Of a stretch of 33,552 nt of DNA, positions 1 to 8,649 are shown one piece after another. The DNA lies in the NCBI GenBank assembly GCA_002506745.1, contig DAYE01000095.1:149-33700 (forward strand), given 5' to 3'. The notes under the pieces were generated by a model, which was given only the letters and a program-made list of their open reading frames with translations, was not told the origin of the DNA and ran no database searches. The stretch is from Euryarchaeota archaeon UBA33. Its GTDB lineage: Archaea > Thermoplasmatota > E2 > DHVEG-1. A program made the position numbers and the translations under genes. Within the stretch, counting starts at the first letter, position 1, and each line of letters opens with the position of its first letter.

Positions 1-310
1 GACGTTTGTTCGTCTCTTCAGCGCTGCCAAAGCCTGCGAACTGACGCATCGTCCACAGTCGCCCACGATACAGGTTCGGATGGACGCCACGAAGAAAAGG
101 AAACTCACCGGGAAACCCACTATCAGTTAGATACGAAAGTTTCGAGATATCCTCAGGAGTATAGACATTTTTAATATCGATTTCAGAGAGGTTCTTGAAT
201 TTCGTCTTCCGCTCCGGGTTTTCTTTAATCGCTTTTTTGTATAATTGTTGCTCCCATTCAAGATGTTTCTGACGAAGCTGTTCGATAGGTTCCTTTTCAG
301 CCATACTCAT
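1..310 (-). CDS. mcmA: Methylmalonyl-CoA mutase large subunit, N-terminal part (cut by window edge)
   Basis: About 103 N-terminal residues are present; the gene runs off the left edge. The reading contains the characteristic N-terminal segment PGEFPFLRG-(V)HPNLYRGRLWTMRQFAGFG followed by AEETNKR, the start of the TIM-barrel substrate-binding domain of B12-dependent methylmalonyl-CoA mutases. The enzyme interconverts (R)-methylmalonyl-CoA and succinyl-CoA in the cytoplasm, completing propionyl-CoA, valine and isoleucine breakdown. Two ATGs are possible, 310 and 304. A GGGAG element at 313-317 sits 3 nt from the first and 9 nt from the second, so 304 (starting MAEKEP) may be the real start. It follows the adenosyltransferase gene by 14 nt on the same strand, so both are probably co-transcribed. 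The B12-binding domain or subunit is not visible. Confidence 0.93.
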   Translation of the reverse strand, partial: MSMAEKEPIEQLRQKHLEWEQQLYKKAIKENPERKTKFKNLSEIDIKNVYTPEDISKLSYLTDSGFPGEFPFLRGVHPNLYRGRLWTMRQFAGFGSAEETNKR

Positions 311-324
311 CGACTCCCAATGAC

Positions 325-849
325 TTACCAATCAATCCCTTTTCTGCTCAGCACTCCCTTCTGATATGGATGCTTGATCTCAAGTATCTCACTTACTAGA
401 TCGGCATGTTTTATAACGTCTGGTGACGCATAACGGCCGGTTAGCACCAGCTCCAGGGATTCTGGTTTTTCCTTTAGTAATTGAAGAACATCATCCAAAG
501 CAATAAGACGATAATCAAGCGCGACATTAATCTCATCAAGGATCACCACATCATAGGTCTTCTTAAGGATGACCTCCTTGGCATATGCGAAAGCCTTCTG
601 TGCCAGATCGATATCGACCTGCGCTGGTTTTTCCTTTGAGACAAATTCATCACGCCCGAACTGAACAACAGAAAAATTCTTGATTTGCTCCAATGCATCA
701 AGCTCGCTGTAGCGTCGTCCTTTCATGAATTGAATCATCAGAACCTTCAGGCCATCCCCTGATGCTCGTACACCTAGTCCGATCGCAGCAGTGGTTTTAC
801 CTTTTCCATTACCAGTATAGACATGAATCAGACCTTTTTTGAGGGACAT
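325..849 (-). CDS. cobO: Cob(I)yrinic acid a,c-diamide adenosyltransferase (CobA/CobO/BtuR type)
   Basis: A 174-residue cytoplasmic protein of the usual family length. The P-loop GNGKGKTT lies at residues 13-20, near the N terminus as in CobA/BtuR, and the Walker-B-like stretch VVILDEIN with the following LTGR motif fits the same family. It transfers the 5'-deoxyadenosyl group of ATP to reduced corrinoid, making adenosylcobalamin. The neighbour 14 nt downstream is methylmalonyl-CoA mutase, which needs exactly this cofactor, so the pair reads as an enzyme-plus-cofactor operon. The start at 849 is supported by a TATA-like element about 30 nt upstream. Confidence 0.93.
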   Translation of the reverse strand: MSLKKGLIHVYTGNGKGKTTAAIGLGVRASGDGLKVLMIQFMKGRRYSELDALEQIKNFSVVQFGRDEFVSKEKPAQVDIDLAQKAFAYAKEVILKKTYDVVILDEINVALDYRLIALDDVLQLLKEKPESLELVLTGRYASPDVIKHADLVSEILEIKHPYQKGVLSRKGIDW

Positions 850-873
850 GACGAGGTTCTTAAACTTCTATCT

Positions 874-887
874 GTATTATATTTCTT
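874..887 (-). promoter_or_regulatory. TATA-like promoter of the cobO-mcmA operon
   Basis: Read on the minus strand, an AT-rich GAAATATAATAC element lies about 27-35 nt upstream of the ATG at 849. That is the spacing expected for an archaeal TATA box driving a leaderless or nearly leaderless mRNA. Confidence 0.5.
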
Positions 888-938
888 TCTTTCACAAAAA
901 ACATTCTTTCTCCAGGAATATTCTTAGCGAAAATAACA

Positions 939-950
939 GAAACCTTTATG
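939..950 (+). promoter_or_regulatory. BRE/TATA-like element of the acyl-CoA dehydrogenase operon
   Basis: GAAACCTTTATG at 939-950. The TTTATG part is centred about 27 nt before the ATG at 975, ideal for a leaderless transcript. The same 12-mer occurs in the promoter of the carboxylase operon (9480-9491, minus strand). The ATG inside the element at 948 is in frame with the gene but is probably promoter rather than start codon. Confidence 0.55.
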
Positions 951-974
951 ATTCATGATTTGATTCCCACCTCC

Positions 975-2114
975 ATGAAACTCGAACTCAACGAACAACA
1001 GAAAATGATCCGAAACATGGTCAGGGAATTCGCTGAAAAAGAAATCGCACCAGTCGCTGCTGAACTTGATAAAACCGGGGAGTACCCAACAAAAATTCTT
1101 GATAAAATGGCAAAACTCGGATTGCTTGGTATCATCATCCCACAACAATATGGTGGCGCAGGACTCGACACTATCAGCTATGTCACGGTCGTTGAGGAAA
1201 TCTCACGTAAATGCGCTTCGACTGGGGTGATTACCTCTGTTCATAACTCACTAGCCGCCTGGCCTATCATGAAATACGGCACCGAAGAACAAAAAAAGAA
1301 ATATCTACCGATCCTGGCAAAAGGAGAGAAGATCGGTGCGTTCGCTGGCACTGAACCAAGCGCAGGCTCAGATCTTGGGGCGATGAAGACTGCAGCTGTG
1401 CTCAAAGGCCATCATTATGAGATCAACGGGGATAAGACCTTTATCACCAGTGGCCCGAAAGCAGGCATCATCATCGTCTTTGCAGTCACGGATAAAAACT
1501 TAGGCCCTAAAGGACTTAGTGCATTCATTGTTGAAAACACATTTAAAGGATACAAAGTCGGCAGCATCTTTGACAAACTAGGGATCAACGCTTCGCAGAC
1601 CTCAGAGCTGATCTTTGAGAACATGGAAGTCCCCAAGGAAAACCTCCTGGGCAAAGAAGGAGATGGGTTCAAGATCGCACTTGCCACACTCGATGGAGGC
1701 CGAATCGGGATCGCGTCCCAAGCAGTCGGCATCGCACAAGCAGCACTTGATGAAAGCATCACGTATTCAAAACAACGGGAACAGTTCGGTAAGCCAATCG
1801 CGAAATTCCAGGCGATCCAATGGATGATTGCAGATATGGCGACATCAATCGATGCTGCACGATTACTTGTTATGCGAGCAGCATATCTTGAAGATAAAGG
1901 ATTACCTTTTACCATAGAAGCATCCATGGCTAAACTCTTCGCCTCAGATAGCGCGATGAAGGTGACCAGGGATGCGATTCAGATTCATGGTGGTCATGGA
2001 TACATGCGTGATTTACCGTTAGAACGATTCTACAGGGATATCAAACTGACCCAGATCGGTGAGGGAACCTCAGAGGTACAACGGATGGTCATCGCTAAAC
2101 GCCTCGGGCTCTAA
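975..2114 (+). CDS. Acyl-CoA dehydrogenase, short-chain (butyryl/isobutyryl-CoA-like) type
   Basis: A 379-residue FAD enzyme that oxidises acyl-CoA to 2-enoyl-CoA and passes electrons to an electron-transfer flavoprotein not seen here. The N-terminal helical domain begins [12 protein letters not shown], followed by the FAD/substrate segment [12 protein letters not shown], and the C-terminal helical domain ends with [10 protein letters not shown] and [10 protein letters not shown]. The Glu in EGTSE (about residue 363) matches the catalytic base of short- and medium-chain enzymes. The helix position used by isovaleryl-CoA dehydrogenase reads LDGGRIGIA with no acid, which argues against that substrate. 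I chose the ATG at 975 because it gives the canonical family N terminus and fits the promoter; an in-frame ATG at 948 adds nine residues. The acyl-CoA synthetase follows after 28 nt. Confidence 0.93.
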   Translation: MKLELNEQQKMIRNMVREFAEKEIAPVAAELDKTGEYPTKILDKMAKLGLLGIIIPQQYGGAGLDTISYVTVVEEISRKCASTGVITSVHNSLAAWPIMKYGTEEQKKKYLPILAKGEKIGAFAGTEPSAGSDLGAMKTAAVLKGHHYEINGDKTFITSGPKAGIIIVFAVTDKNLGPKGLSAFIVENTFKGYKVGSIFDKLGINASQTSELIFENMEVPKENLLGKEGDGFKIALATLDGGRIGIASQAVGIAQAALDESITYSKQREQFGKPIAKFQAIQWMIADMATSIDAARLLVMRAAYLEDKGLPFTIEASMAKLFASDSAMKVTRDAIQIHGGHGYMRDLPLERFYRDIKLTQIGEGTSEVQRMVIAKRLGL

Positions 2115-2142
2115 GCCATCAAAAAGAGGGGGTTGAAAAAAA

Positions 2143-3795
2143 ATGGAAACAAAAGAGACAAAATGTGACACTGTTTTTAAAAAAGACAGATACGAGGAGC
2201 TCTATAAAACATTCACTTGGAAAGTACCAACCCATTATAATTTCGGGTTTGATGTTGTCGACCAATGGGCAGAAGATCGCACAAAACTAGCGTTGATATC
2301 CATTGATCGAACCGGGGAAAAAGCACGGTACCACACGTTTTATGACCTCAAGGTACAATCAAACCAGTTCGCAAATGTTCTTCGGAAACTCGGGGTGAAA
2401 AAAGGGGATCGGGTGTTAGTCATCCTACAGAGTATCCCTGAATGGTACATCGCGTTAATCGGTATGTTCAAGCTAGGAGTCGTTCCCATGCCAGGAACAG
2501 TCCTGCTCACATCCAAAGACATTGAATATCGAGTGAATCGATCTGAAGCATGCATGGTCCTTACCGATCTTGACCACGCGGACCGTGTCGAAGCAGTAAA
2601 AAAGAACTGCAAGACATTGAACCATATCATGCTTGTTGATGGAAAACGTGACGGATGGCTCAACTATACTGAGGAAATGAAGGATTCATCAAGAGACCTG
2701 GTTCAAAAGGAAATCGGGAAAACCCGTGCGGACGAACCGCTTCTCATCTACTTTACCTCAGGGACTACAGGGCATCCGAAGATGGTTCTGCATACCCATA
2801 GTTATGCCTTGGGTCATGAGGTCACCGCGAAATTTGCTCAGGCGCTAACCAAATGTGACCTGCATTGGACAGTCTCAGAGACAGGATGGGCAAAGGCAGC
2901 CTGGGGAAAACTCTTTGGGCAGATGATCGTAGGCGCCGCAATCATCCAATGGGAGACACCTGGTCGTTTCGATGCAGATGGACTGCTTCGTGCGATGGAG
3001 AAATATGGGGTGACTACGTTTTGTGCACCGCCAACGGTGTACCGGATGCTTATCCAGATGGATCTGTCCCAGTACAACCTCAAACTCCGTCATTGTATGA
3101 GTGCGGGGGAACCATTGAACCCTGAGGTCATCAGGGTCTGGAAGGACGCCTTTGGCCTTGAGATCTATGATTTCTTTGGGCAGACTGAGACAGTTTGTGT
3201 GTTGTCGAACTACCCGTTCATGCCGATTAAATATGGTTCAGTTGGGAAACCAACACCAGGTCATGATGTGCGAATCGTGGATGGCAATGCAAAAGAACTC
3301 AAGACAAATGAGGTCGGCAACATCGCCTTGTACATCGGTGATGTTCGACCACCCGGGCTCTTTAAAGAATACTGGAAAGACCCAGACATCATGAAGCGAT
3401 CATTCAAAGATGATTATTATTTCACTGGTGATCAAGGCTACAAAGACCTGGATGGATATTTCTGGTTCGTCGGCCGTGATGATGATATCATTAAATCCTC
3501 TGGGTACCGCATAGGGCCCTTTGAGGTTGAATCCGCACTCATCGAACATGACGCGGTCGCAGAATGCGCAGTCGTCGGTGCCCCAGACCCAGAAGGAGTT
3601 CGGGGGATCGTCGTCAAGGCCTATGTCGTCCTTGCGAAAGGCTATAAACCATCTGAGACGTTGACTCAGGAACTTCAGGACCATGTCAAGAAAGTCACAG
3701 CACCTTACAAGTATCCACGCATTATCGAATATATGGACGAGCTACCAAAGACGATTTCCGGGAAGATACTAAGACGAGAGCTCCGGAATAAATAA
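2143..3795 (+). CDS. Acyl-CoA synthetase, AMP-forming (medium-chain / AcsM-like)
   Basis: A 550-residue ANL-superfamily enzyme that activates a carboxylic acid with ATP to the acyl-adenylate and then to the CoA thioester. Visible motifs are the phosphate loop TSGTTGHPK at 205-213, YDFFGQTE at 342-349, the YFTGDQG adenylate-binding Asp region near 426-432, the hinge region VGRDDDIIKSSGYRIGP, and the C-terminal PKTISGKILR with catalytic Lys541. The closest pattern is the medium-chain acyl-CoA synthetase group rather than acetyl-CoA synthetase. A purine-rich GAGGGGG lies about 11 nt before the ATG. It follows the acyl-CoA dehydrogenase in one operon, so it probably supplies that enzyme's substrate; chain length cannot be read from sequence. 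Confidence 0.9.
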   Translation: METKETKCDTVFKKDRYEELYKTFTWKVPTHYNFGFDVVDQWAEDRTKLALISIDRTGEKARYHTFYDLKVQSNQFANVLRKLGVKKGDRVLVILQSIPEWYIALIGMFKLGVVPMPGTVLLTSKDIEYRVNRSEACMVLTDLDHADRVEAVKKNCKTLNHIMLVDGKRDGWLNYTEEMKDSSRDLVQKEIGKTRADEPLLIYFTSGTTGHPKMVLHTHSYALGHEVTAKFAQALTKCDLHWTVSETGWAKAAWGKLFGQMIVGAAIIQWETPGRFDADGLLRAMEKYGVTTFCAPPTVYRMLIQMDLSQYNLKLRHCMSAGEPLNPEVIRVWKDAFGLEIYDFFGQTETVCVLSNYPFMPIKYGSVGKPTPGHDVRIVDGNAKELKTNEVGNIALYIGDVRPPGLFKEYWKDPDIMKRSFKDDYYFTGDQGYKDLDGYFWFVGRDDDIIKSSGYRIGPFEVESALIEHDAVAECAVVGAPDPEGVRGIVVKAYVVLAKGYKPSETLTQELQDHVKKVTAPYKYPRIIEYMDELPKTISGKILRRELRNK

Positions 3796-3800
3796 AGAGA

Positions 3801-3824
3801 TTCATTTTTCTTTATTTTTCTTTT
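3801..3824 (+). terminator. T-rich terminator of the dehydrogenase-synthetase operon
   Basis: Five nt after the synthetase stop the plus strand becomes almost pure T with T5, T3, T5 and T4 runs. Archaeal RNA polymerase terminates on such tracts. The tract lies inside the 3' end of the convergent reductase gene, where it encodes that protein's Lys-rich tail. Confidence 0.55.
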
Positions 3825-5022
3825 GGCTAAAGAAATTTTTAAAGGAAATATAAACATAGCGTAAGATCAACGGCGTCCGGTATTTCCGGAAACTGATCTG
3901 CCCACCGGTCACACCAATAACCAGTCGCGCGAATTTTTTATCACGCGTCATCAGTCGTACGATTTTCTCAGAGTCCTTGCCCCACTGGTTGTTGAACCTG
4001 CCCAGTGCTTTGAGGTCCTTGCCAAAGTCATCATTCCATAAGCTCTGATATCGGGATAAAAACCGAGAACTCAGATCATTGGACTTCAGGGCTTCAGCGA
4101 TGACATCTGCAGCGATTTTCCCGGAGACCATCGCATAGTAGATTCCTTCACCCGTGATCGGATTGATAAAGCCGGCTGCGTCCCCGCAGAGGAGCACACG
4201 ATCTCTGCAAGTGTTTTCTAGCGGGAAGATGGGAAGTGTCGCGCCTTTCAGATTCTCAATAGGGAATTCAGTGGGGAGTAATTTCTGCTCTTTCAGGGTT
4301 GCGATAAACTTTTCGTAGGTCTCCTTTAAAGGAATCCGTGGTCGTTCTTTTGAGACTGCGGATTGGAATTCACCGATGCCGATGTTCACCGTGTTTTTCT
4401 TCGGGAACACCCAGGCGTACCCGACGATCCCATGTGCCTTTATGAAAAGATAGATGAGGCGTTTTTTTGTAAAAAACGTCGTGAGTTGCTTAGGAGTCAT
4501 GGGTTGTTCCTGCATCAGGGAGACGCAGAGGACCTCAAGTTTCTTGGACAAATTCGTTTTCTCCGCAACCACACTATGCATCCCGTCGCTTCCGATCACC
4601 ATCTGTGTCTCCATGGTTTGTCCATCTTCAAGCATCACAGAGACCTTATCTTTTTGAACAACGACATCGACAACGGATTTCCCGCCTAAAAAGGTCGCCC
4701 CTGCTTTCTGCGCAAGGCTCAGAAGACCAGCGTCAAAATCTTTTCGAAGCACCATTTCAAGGAATGGTTTTTCCCGGACTAGATCACATCTGTACCGGAG
4801 GGAGGATGAAAACATGGTCGTCCCATAGGAAACAGAGTCCAGGAATGGTTCGATATAAGGGAATCGTTTTTGCACGCGAGTCGGCAGACCACCGCCGCAG
4901 GGTTTATCACGGGGGAATATTGCTTTGTCAAGAAGGATGACTTTGATTCCTTTTTCAGCGAGGTTTTTTGCCGCGGTTGAACCTGCTGGTCCTGCACCGA
5001 CAACGATCACATCATAGTTCAT
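3802..5022 (-). CDS. Geranylgeranyl reductase family FAD-dependent oxidoreductase
   Basis: A 406-residue flavoprotein. The N-terminal dinucleotide-binding motif GAGPAGS is at 9-15, the family-specific PCGGGL at 41-46, a second FAD contact IGSDGMHS near 143-150, and GDAAGFINPITGEGI at 280-294. In archaea this family saturates the double bonds of geranylgeranyl chains in membrane ether lipids; some members act on other isoprenoids, so the exact substrate is inferred. It is the last gene of a minus-strand operon, starting 21 nt after the carboxyltransferase stop, with no strong ribosome-binding site of its own. The C-terminal tail SQKKNKEK is Lys-rich because it overlaps the terminator of the facing operon. 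Confidence 0.87.
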   Translation of the reverse strand: MNYDVIVVGAGPAGSTAAKNLAEKGIKVILLDKAIFPRDKPCGGGLPTRVQKRFPYIEPFLDSVSYGTTMFSSSLRYRCDLVREKPFLEMVLRKDFDAGLLSLAQKAGATFLGGKSVVDVVVQKDKVSVMLEDGQTMETQMVIGSDGMHSVVAEKTNLSKKLEVLCVSLMQEQPMTPKQLTTFFTKKRLIYLFIKAHGIVGYAWVFPKKNTVNIGIGEFQSAVSKERPRIPLKETYEKFIATLKEQKLLPTEFPIENLKGATLPIFPLENTCRDRVLLCGDAAGFINPITGEGIYYAMVSGKIAADVIAEALKSNDLSSRFLSRYQSLWNDDFGKDLKALGRFNNQWGKDSEKIVRLMTRDKKFARLVIGVTGGQISFRKYRTPLILRYVYISFKNFFSQKKNKEK

Positions 5023-5043
5023 AGCAAAACCAACATCTTTTGT

Positions 5044-6651
5044 TTACATCCGGAAGACACCAGGCTTCCACTCAGGGATCGAGGCGTTCAGTGACGCAGA
5101 GATCCCAAGACCAAGGACCACTCGGGTATCTACTGGGTCGATGATCCCATCATCCCAGATGCGAGCAGTACTATAGTAGGGGTTGCCTTCTGCCTCGTAT
5201 TTTTTCATGATCGGATCGGTCAGCTCCTTTTCTTCTTTCTTCGTCATCTCGATACCTTTTCTCCAGAGTTGGTCCCGTTTGACCGTAAGAAGCACAGTTG
5301 CCGCTTGTTGGCCACCCATGACGGAGATGCGAGCGTTGGGCCACATCCACAGTTGGCGTGGTCCATATGCTCTTCCGCACATCCCATAGTTTCCAGCACC
5401 AAACGATCCACCGATGATCACCGTGAATTTTGGTACTTGGGCACAGGTGACTGCGGTTACCATTTTCGCTCCGTCCTTTGCTATCCCACCTGCCTCATAT
5501 TTCCTGCCAACCATGAAGCCGGTGATGTTCTGTAGAAACAAGAGGGGGATTTTCCGCTGGCAGCAGAGTTCAATGAAATGACATCCTTTTAATGCTGACT
5601 CTGAGAACAGGACACCGTTGTTCGCAAGGACTCCAACAGGGTATCCCATGATGCGGGCGAACCCGCAGACCAAGGTCGTACCGTATAATGCTTTGAACTC
5701 ATGGAACCGGGATCCATCGACGATACGAGCGATGATCTCTCGAACCTCAAAAGGCTTACGCGGGTCTTTTGATAAAACCCCGTAGATCTCCTTGATATCA
5801 AAGGCAGGCTCCTCAGGTTTTTTAACGTCGAGAAATGTTTTTTCCGGTCGGTTCAGGTTCTCGATGATGTTGCGACAGATCCGTATCGCATCAGGATCAT
5901 CGACTGCATAGTGATCAGCTACTCCGCTTTCACGACAGTGAACATCAGCACCACCGAGATCCTCAGCGGTGACCTCTTCGCCGGTCGCGGCTTTCACAAG
6001 GGGTGGACCGCCTAAGAAGATCGTCCCGGTTCCCTTCACAATGATGGTTTCATCAGACATCGCAGGCACGTACGCTCCTCCCGCGGTACAGGATCCCATG
6101 ACTGATGCTATCTGTGGGATTTTAAGGGACGACATCTTCGCTTGGTTGTAGAAGATCCGTCCGAAATGCTCTCGATCGGGGAACACCTCATCTTGCATGG
6201 GAAGAAACGCTCCACCGGAGTCAACAAGGTAAATACAGGGAAGGTTGTTTTCCATGGCGATTTCTTGTGCGCGGAGATGTTTTTTTACCGTGATCGGGTA
6301 ATACGTCCCACCGGTGACTGTGGCGTCATTGGCGACGATGACGACCTCCCGGCCATGGATGATCCCGATACCGGTGACGATCCCAGCAGCAGGCGCCTTG
6401 TTATCATACATGTCGTACGCGGCAAGGGTGTTGAATTCTATAAATGGAGACTCCGGGTCAAGTAAAGCATCGATGCGCTCCCTGGCAAGCATCTTCTTGC
6501 GTGATTTATGAAGTTTTACTGCCTCATCACCGCCTCCTTTCATAGCATGGGTGATCTTTTCCTTCATATCCTTCGCAAGTTTCTCATAGTGAGCAAAGTT
6601 CTCCATATAATCCTTACTTGAGGTGTCAATCGTACTTTCAATGGCTTCCAT
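5044..6651 (-). CDS. mccB: Acyl-CoA carboxylase carboxyltransferase subunit, 3-methylcrotonyl-CoA carboxylase beta type
   Basis: A 535-residue two-crotonase-fold carboxyltransferase that moves CO2 from biotin to an acyl-CoA. Segments such as [49 protein letters not shown] and [19 protein letters not shown] are those of methylcrotonyl-CoA carboxylase beta rather than the usual propionyl-CoA carboxylase. The start at 6651 (MEAIEST) is supported by AGGAG five nt upstream; an upstream in-frame start at 6693 would add 14 basic residues inside the previous gene. The gene overlaps the biotin-carrier gene by 14 nt, so translation is probably coupled. With the adjacent 3-methylglutaconyl-CoA hydratase it forms steps of leucine breakdown. 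Propionyl- or acetyl-CoA carboxylation is the main alternative. Confidence 0.88.
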   Translation of the reverse strand: MEAIESTIDTSSKDYMENFAHYEKLAKDMKEKITHAMKGGGDEAVKLHKSRKKMLARERIDALLDPESPFIEFNTLAAYDMYDNKAPAAGIVTGIGIIHGREVVIVANDATVTGGTYYPITVKKHLRAQEIAMENNLPCIYLVDSGGAFLPMQDEVFPDREHFGRIFYNQAKMSSLKIPQIASVMGSCTAGGAYVPAMSDETIIVKGTGTIFLGGPPLVKAATGEEVTAEDLGGADVHCRESGVADHYAVDDPDAIRICRNIIENLNRPEKTFLDVKKPEEPAFDIKEIYGVLSKDPRKPFEVREIIARIVDGSRFHEFKALYGTTLVCGFARIMGYPVGVLANNGVLFSESALKGCHFIELCCQRKIPLLFLQNITGFMVGRKYEAGGIAKDGAKMVTAVTCAQVPKFTVIIGGSFGAGNYGMCGRAYGPRQLWMWPNARISVMGGQQAATVLLTVKRDQLWRKGIEMTKKEEKELTDPIMKKYEAEGNPYYSTARIWDDGIIDPVDTRVVLGLGISASLNASIPEWKPGVFRM

Positions 6652-7144
6652 TTTTCTCCTCCTTTTTTTGTATCTCAGCGGTGAGCTGACCAATTTCGAT
6701 TTGATCTTTTTCTTTAAAATACGTCTTCTTGATGACCCCGTCGTAAGGGGCTCGGATCAGATATTCCATTTTCATAGCTTCGATGATGAGAATGATATCG
6801 TCTTTTTTCACAGGGGAGCCTTCTTTTACTTTACAGCTGACAATAGTCCCTGAGATAGGTGAATGTAAATCCCCTTCTCGTTTCTCTGTTTTTTTCCGCC
6901 CGGTCAGTTCTATGCGTTTTACTTTAAAGATGCTCCCATCTATGAAGACGAATTTGTTCTCATCCCCCTGGGAGATGACACTTTTGATGACTCGGTCACC
7001 AAGCTGAATGAACAGCTGCCCGGGTTTCAGCTCTGTTGCTATCACGGTGTATTCATTATTGTCATAGGTGATGAAAAATTGGTCCTCCCGACGTTCCACC
7101 GTGACATTGTATATATGGTTGTTATGCTCGTAGTTGATGAACAT
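6638..7144 (-). CDS. Biotin carboxyl carrier subunit with BT-like N-terminal domain
   Basis: A 168-residue protein with two parts. Residues 1 to about 80 are a beta-rich region with YNVTVERRE and EYTVIATE strands, resembling the BT linker domain of methylcrotonyl/propionyl-CoA carboxylase alpha subunits. Residues 92-160 are a biotinyl domain with EAMKMEY; Lys125 is the biotin acceptor. The ATG at 7144 comes 2 nt after the stop of the biotin carboxylase and is preceded by GGAGG and GGGGGTG within that gene's end. An in-frame start at 7183 would overlap the carboxylase by 37 nt and is less likely. Together with the upstream gene it equals one fused alpha subunit in length and order. Confidence 0.9.
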   Translation of the reverse strand: MFINYEHNNHIYNVTVERREDQFFITYDNNEYTVIATELKPGQLFIQLGDRVIKSVISQGDENKFVFIDGSIFKVKRIELTGRKKTEKREGDLHSPISGTIVSCKVKEGSPVKKDDIILIIEAMKMEYLIRAPYDGVIKKTYFKEKDQIEIGQLTAEIQKKEEKNGSH

Positions 7145-7146
7145 AG

Positions 7147-8643
7147 TTACACCCCCATCCTCCATCGTCCCACATGCTGCCAAGGGGAGTGAGGATCTGC
7201 TTCTTTATATCTGACAACCTCTTGTCGCTGGGTATGTAACGCATCATACACCGCAAGAGCGATCAGCGCATCGAGGGGAAGTCCTTCCTTTGTCACGAGC
7301 CAATTATGGAAATAATCTTCGATGAAATGCGTGGTGATGTTTCCTTTTCGAAACTCAGGATGGTCCAGGACCTTTCTTAAAAACGAGATGTTCGTCGTCA
7401 CACCAAGGACAACGTAATGTGATAATGCCCAGATCATCTTATTGATGCTTTCTTCCCGGTTCTCTGTATTTACCGTTAGTTTGGCTAGCATCGGATCATA
7501 ATAGGGGCTGACATGAAAGTTGGTCTCAACACCAGTGTCGTTCCTGATGTTTGGTCCATTGGGGAGATCTACTTTTTCAAGGGTGCCGATGCTTGGTAGA
7601 AAACCATTAGATGGGTCTTCGGCGTAGATTCGGCATTCGAGCGCATGACCCCGCTGGGTCAGCTCTTTTTGTTTCAGGGTAAGTTCCATACCGCTGGCGA
7701 TGCGAAGCTGCCATTTTACCAGGTCGATGCCGGTGGTCGCCTCGGTGATCGGATGCTCGACTTGTAACCGTGTGTTCATCTCCATGAAATAGAAATTTTG
7801 TTTCCCATCCACCATGAATTCGATGGTCCCAGCGTTTGTGTACCCCACTGCTTTGGCGGCGGCGACCGCTGCGTTCCCCATTGTTTCCCGTAGTTGTGGT
7901 GTCATCATCGGTGAGGGGGTCTCTTCAATGATTTTTTGATGGCGCCGTTGGATGGAGCATTCACGTTCGAACAAGTGGATCACATGACCATGCTGGTCAG
8001 CAAGTATCTGAAACTCAAGATGACGTGGTCTGTCGATATATTGCTCAAGGAAGACTGAGTCGTTGCCGAATGCTGATTTTGCTTCTCGTTTCGCACTCTC
8101 GATGGATTGTTCAAGCTCGGATTCCGCATGGACGATACGCATCCCTTTCCCTCCACCGCCCGCGGTTGCCTTTACTAAGAGGGGAAACCCTATTTTTTTT
8201 CCTTCTTTAAGTAAGGTGGAAAGATCCTGTTGTATTCCATGATACCCTGGGATTACAGGGACATCAGCATGGGCGATCGTCTTTTTTGCTTCGATTTTAT
8301 CACCCATCAGGCGTATCACCTCTGGTGTTGGTCCGATGAAAGTGATGCCAGTATCGGCGCAGGCTTTCGCAAAATCAGGGTTTTCTGCTAGGAACCCATA
8401 GCCTGGATGGATCGCTTCTGCGTGTACTTTTGTGGCGTTTTCAATGATTTTTGCGATATTTAGATAACTCTCCGAGGGTGTTGGGTCTCCTAGGTTGATG
8501 GACTCATCTGCGATCTGAACATGGGGTGCGTTTTTATCTACCTCTGAATAAACGGCAACAGTTCTGATGCCCATTTCCTGACAGGCTTTGATGATTCTTA
8601 CAGCGATTTCGCCACGATTCGCAATCAGAACTTTCTTAAACAT
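7147..8643 (-). CDS. Biotin carboxylase subunit (ATP-grasp)
   Basis: A 498-residue enzyme that carboxylates biotin with ATP and bicarbonate. It shows the N-terminal FKKVLIANRGEIAVRII, HPGYGFLAEN near 79-88, the glycine-rich ATP loop GGGGKGM at 162-168, RRHQKIIEE near 233-241 and the catalytic MEMNTRLQVEHPIT at 287-300. The C terminus ends SPWQHVGRWRM, which resembles the carboxylase-to-BT junction of fused alpha subunits. The start at 8643 follows the hydratase stop by 6 nt and has GAGGT about 9 nt upstream. It belongs to the hydratase-carboxylase-reductase operon. Confidence 0.94.
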   Translation of the reverse strand: MFKKVLIANRGEIAVRIIKACQEMGIRTVAVYSEVDKNAPHVQIADESINLGDPTPSESYLNIAKIIENATKVHAEAIHPGYGFLAENPDFAKACADTGITFIGPTPEVIRLMGDKIEAKKTIAHADVPVIPGYHGIQQDLSTLLKEGKKIGFPLLVKATAGGGGKGMRIVHAESELEQSIESAKREAKSAFGNDSVFLEQYIDRPRHLEFQILADQHGHVIHLFERECSIQRRHQKIIEETPSPMMTPQLRETMGNAAVAAAKAVGYTNAGTIEFMVDGKQNFYFMEMNTRLQVEHPITEATTGIDLVKWQLRIASGMELTLKQKELTQRGHALECRIYAEDPSNGFLPSIGTLEKVDLPNGPNIRNDTGVETNFHVSPYYDPMLAKLTVNTENREESINKMIWALSHYVVLGVTTNISFLRKVLDHPEFRKGNITTHFIEDYFHNWLVTKEGLPLDALIALAVYDALHTQRQEVVRYKEADPHSPWQHVGRWRMGV

Positions 8644-8649
8644 GTCTGT

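Noticed and set aside
948..974. Nine-residue N-terminal extension of the acyl-CoA dehydrogenase from the ATG at 948
   Set aside because: The ATG lies in the promoter element, and the family N terminus begins at 975.
1415..1927. Long open frame on the minus strand opposite the acyl-CoA dehydrogenase
   Set aside because: It is fully antisense to a well-supported gene, has no recognisable motif and no promoter or ribosome-binding site.
975..2114. Isovaleryl-CoA dehydrogenase
   Set aside because: The catalytic Glu is at the short-chain position in EGTSE and the isovaleryl position has no acid.
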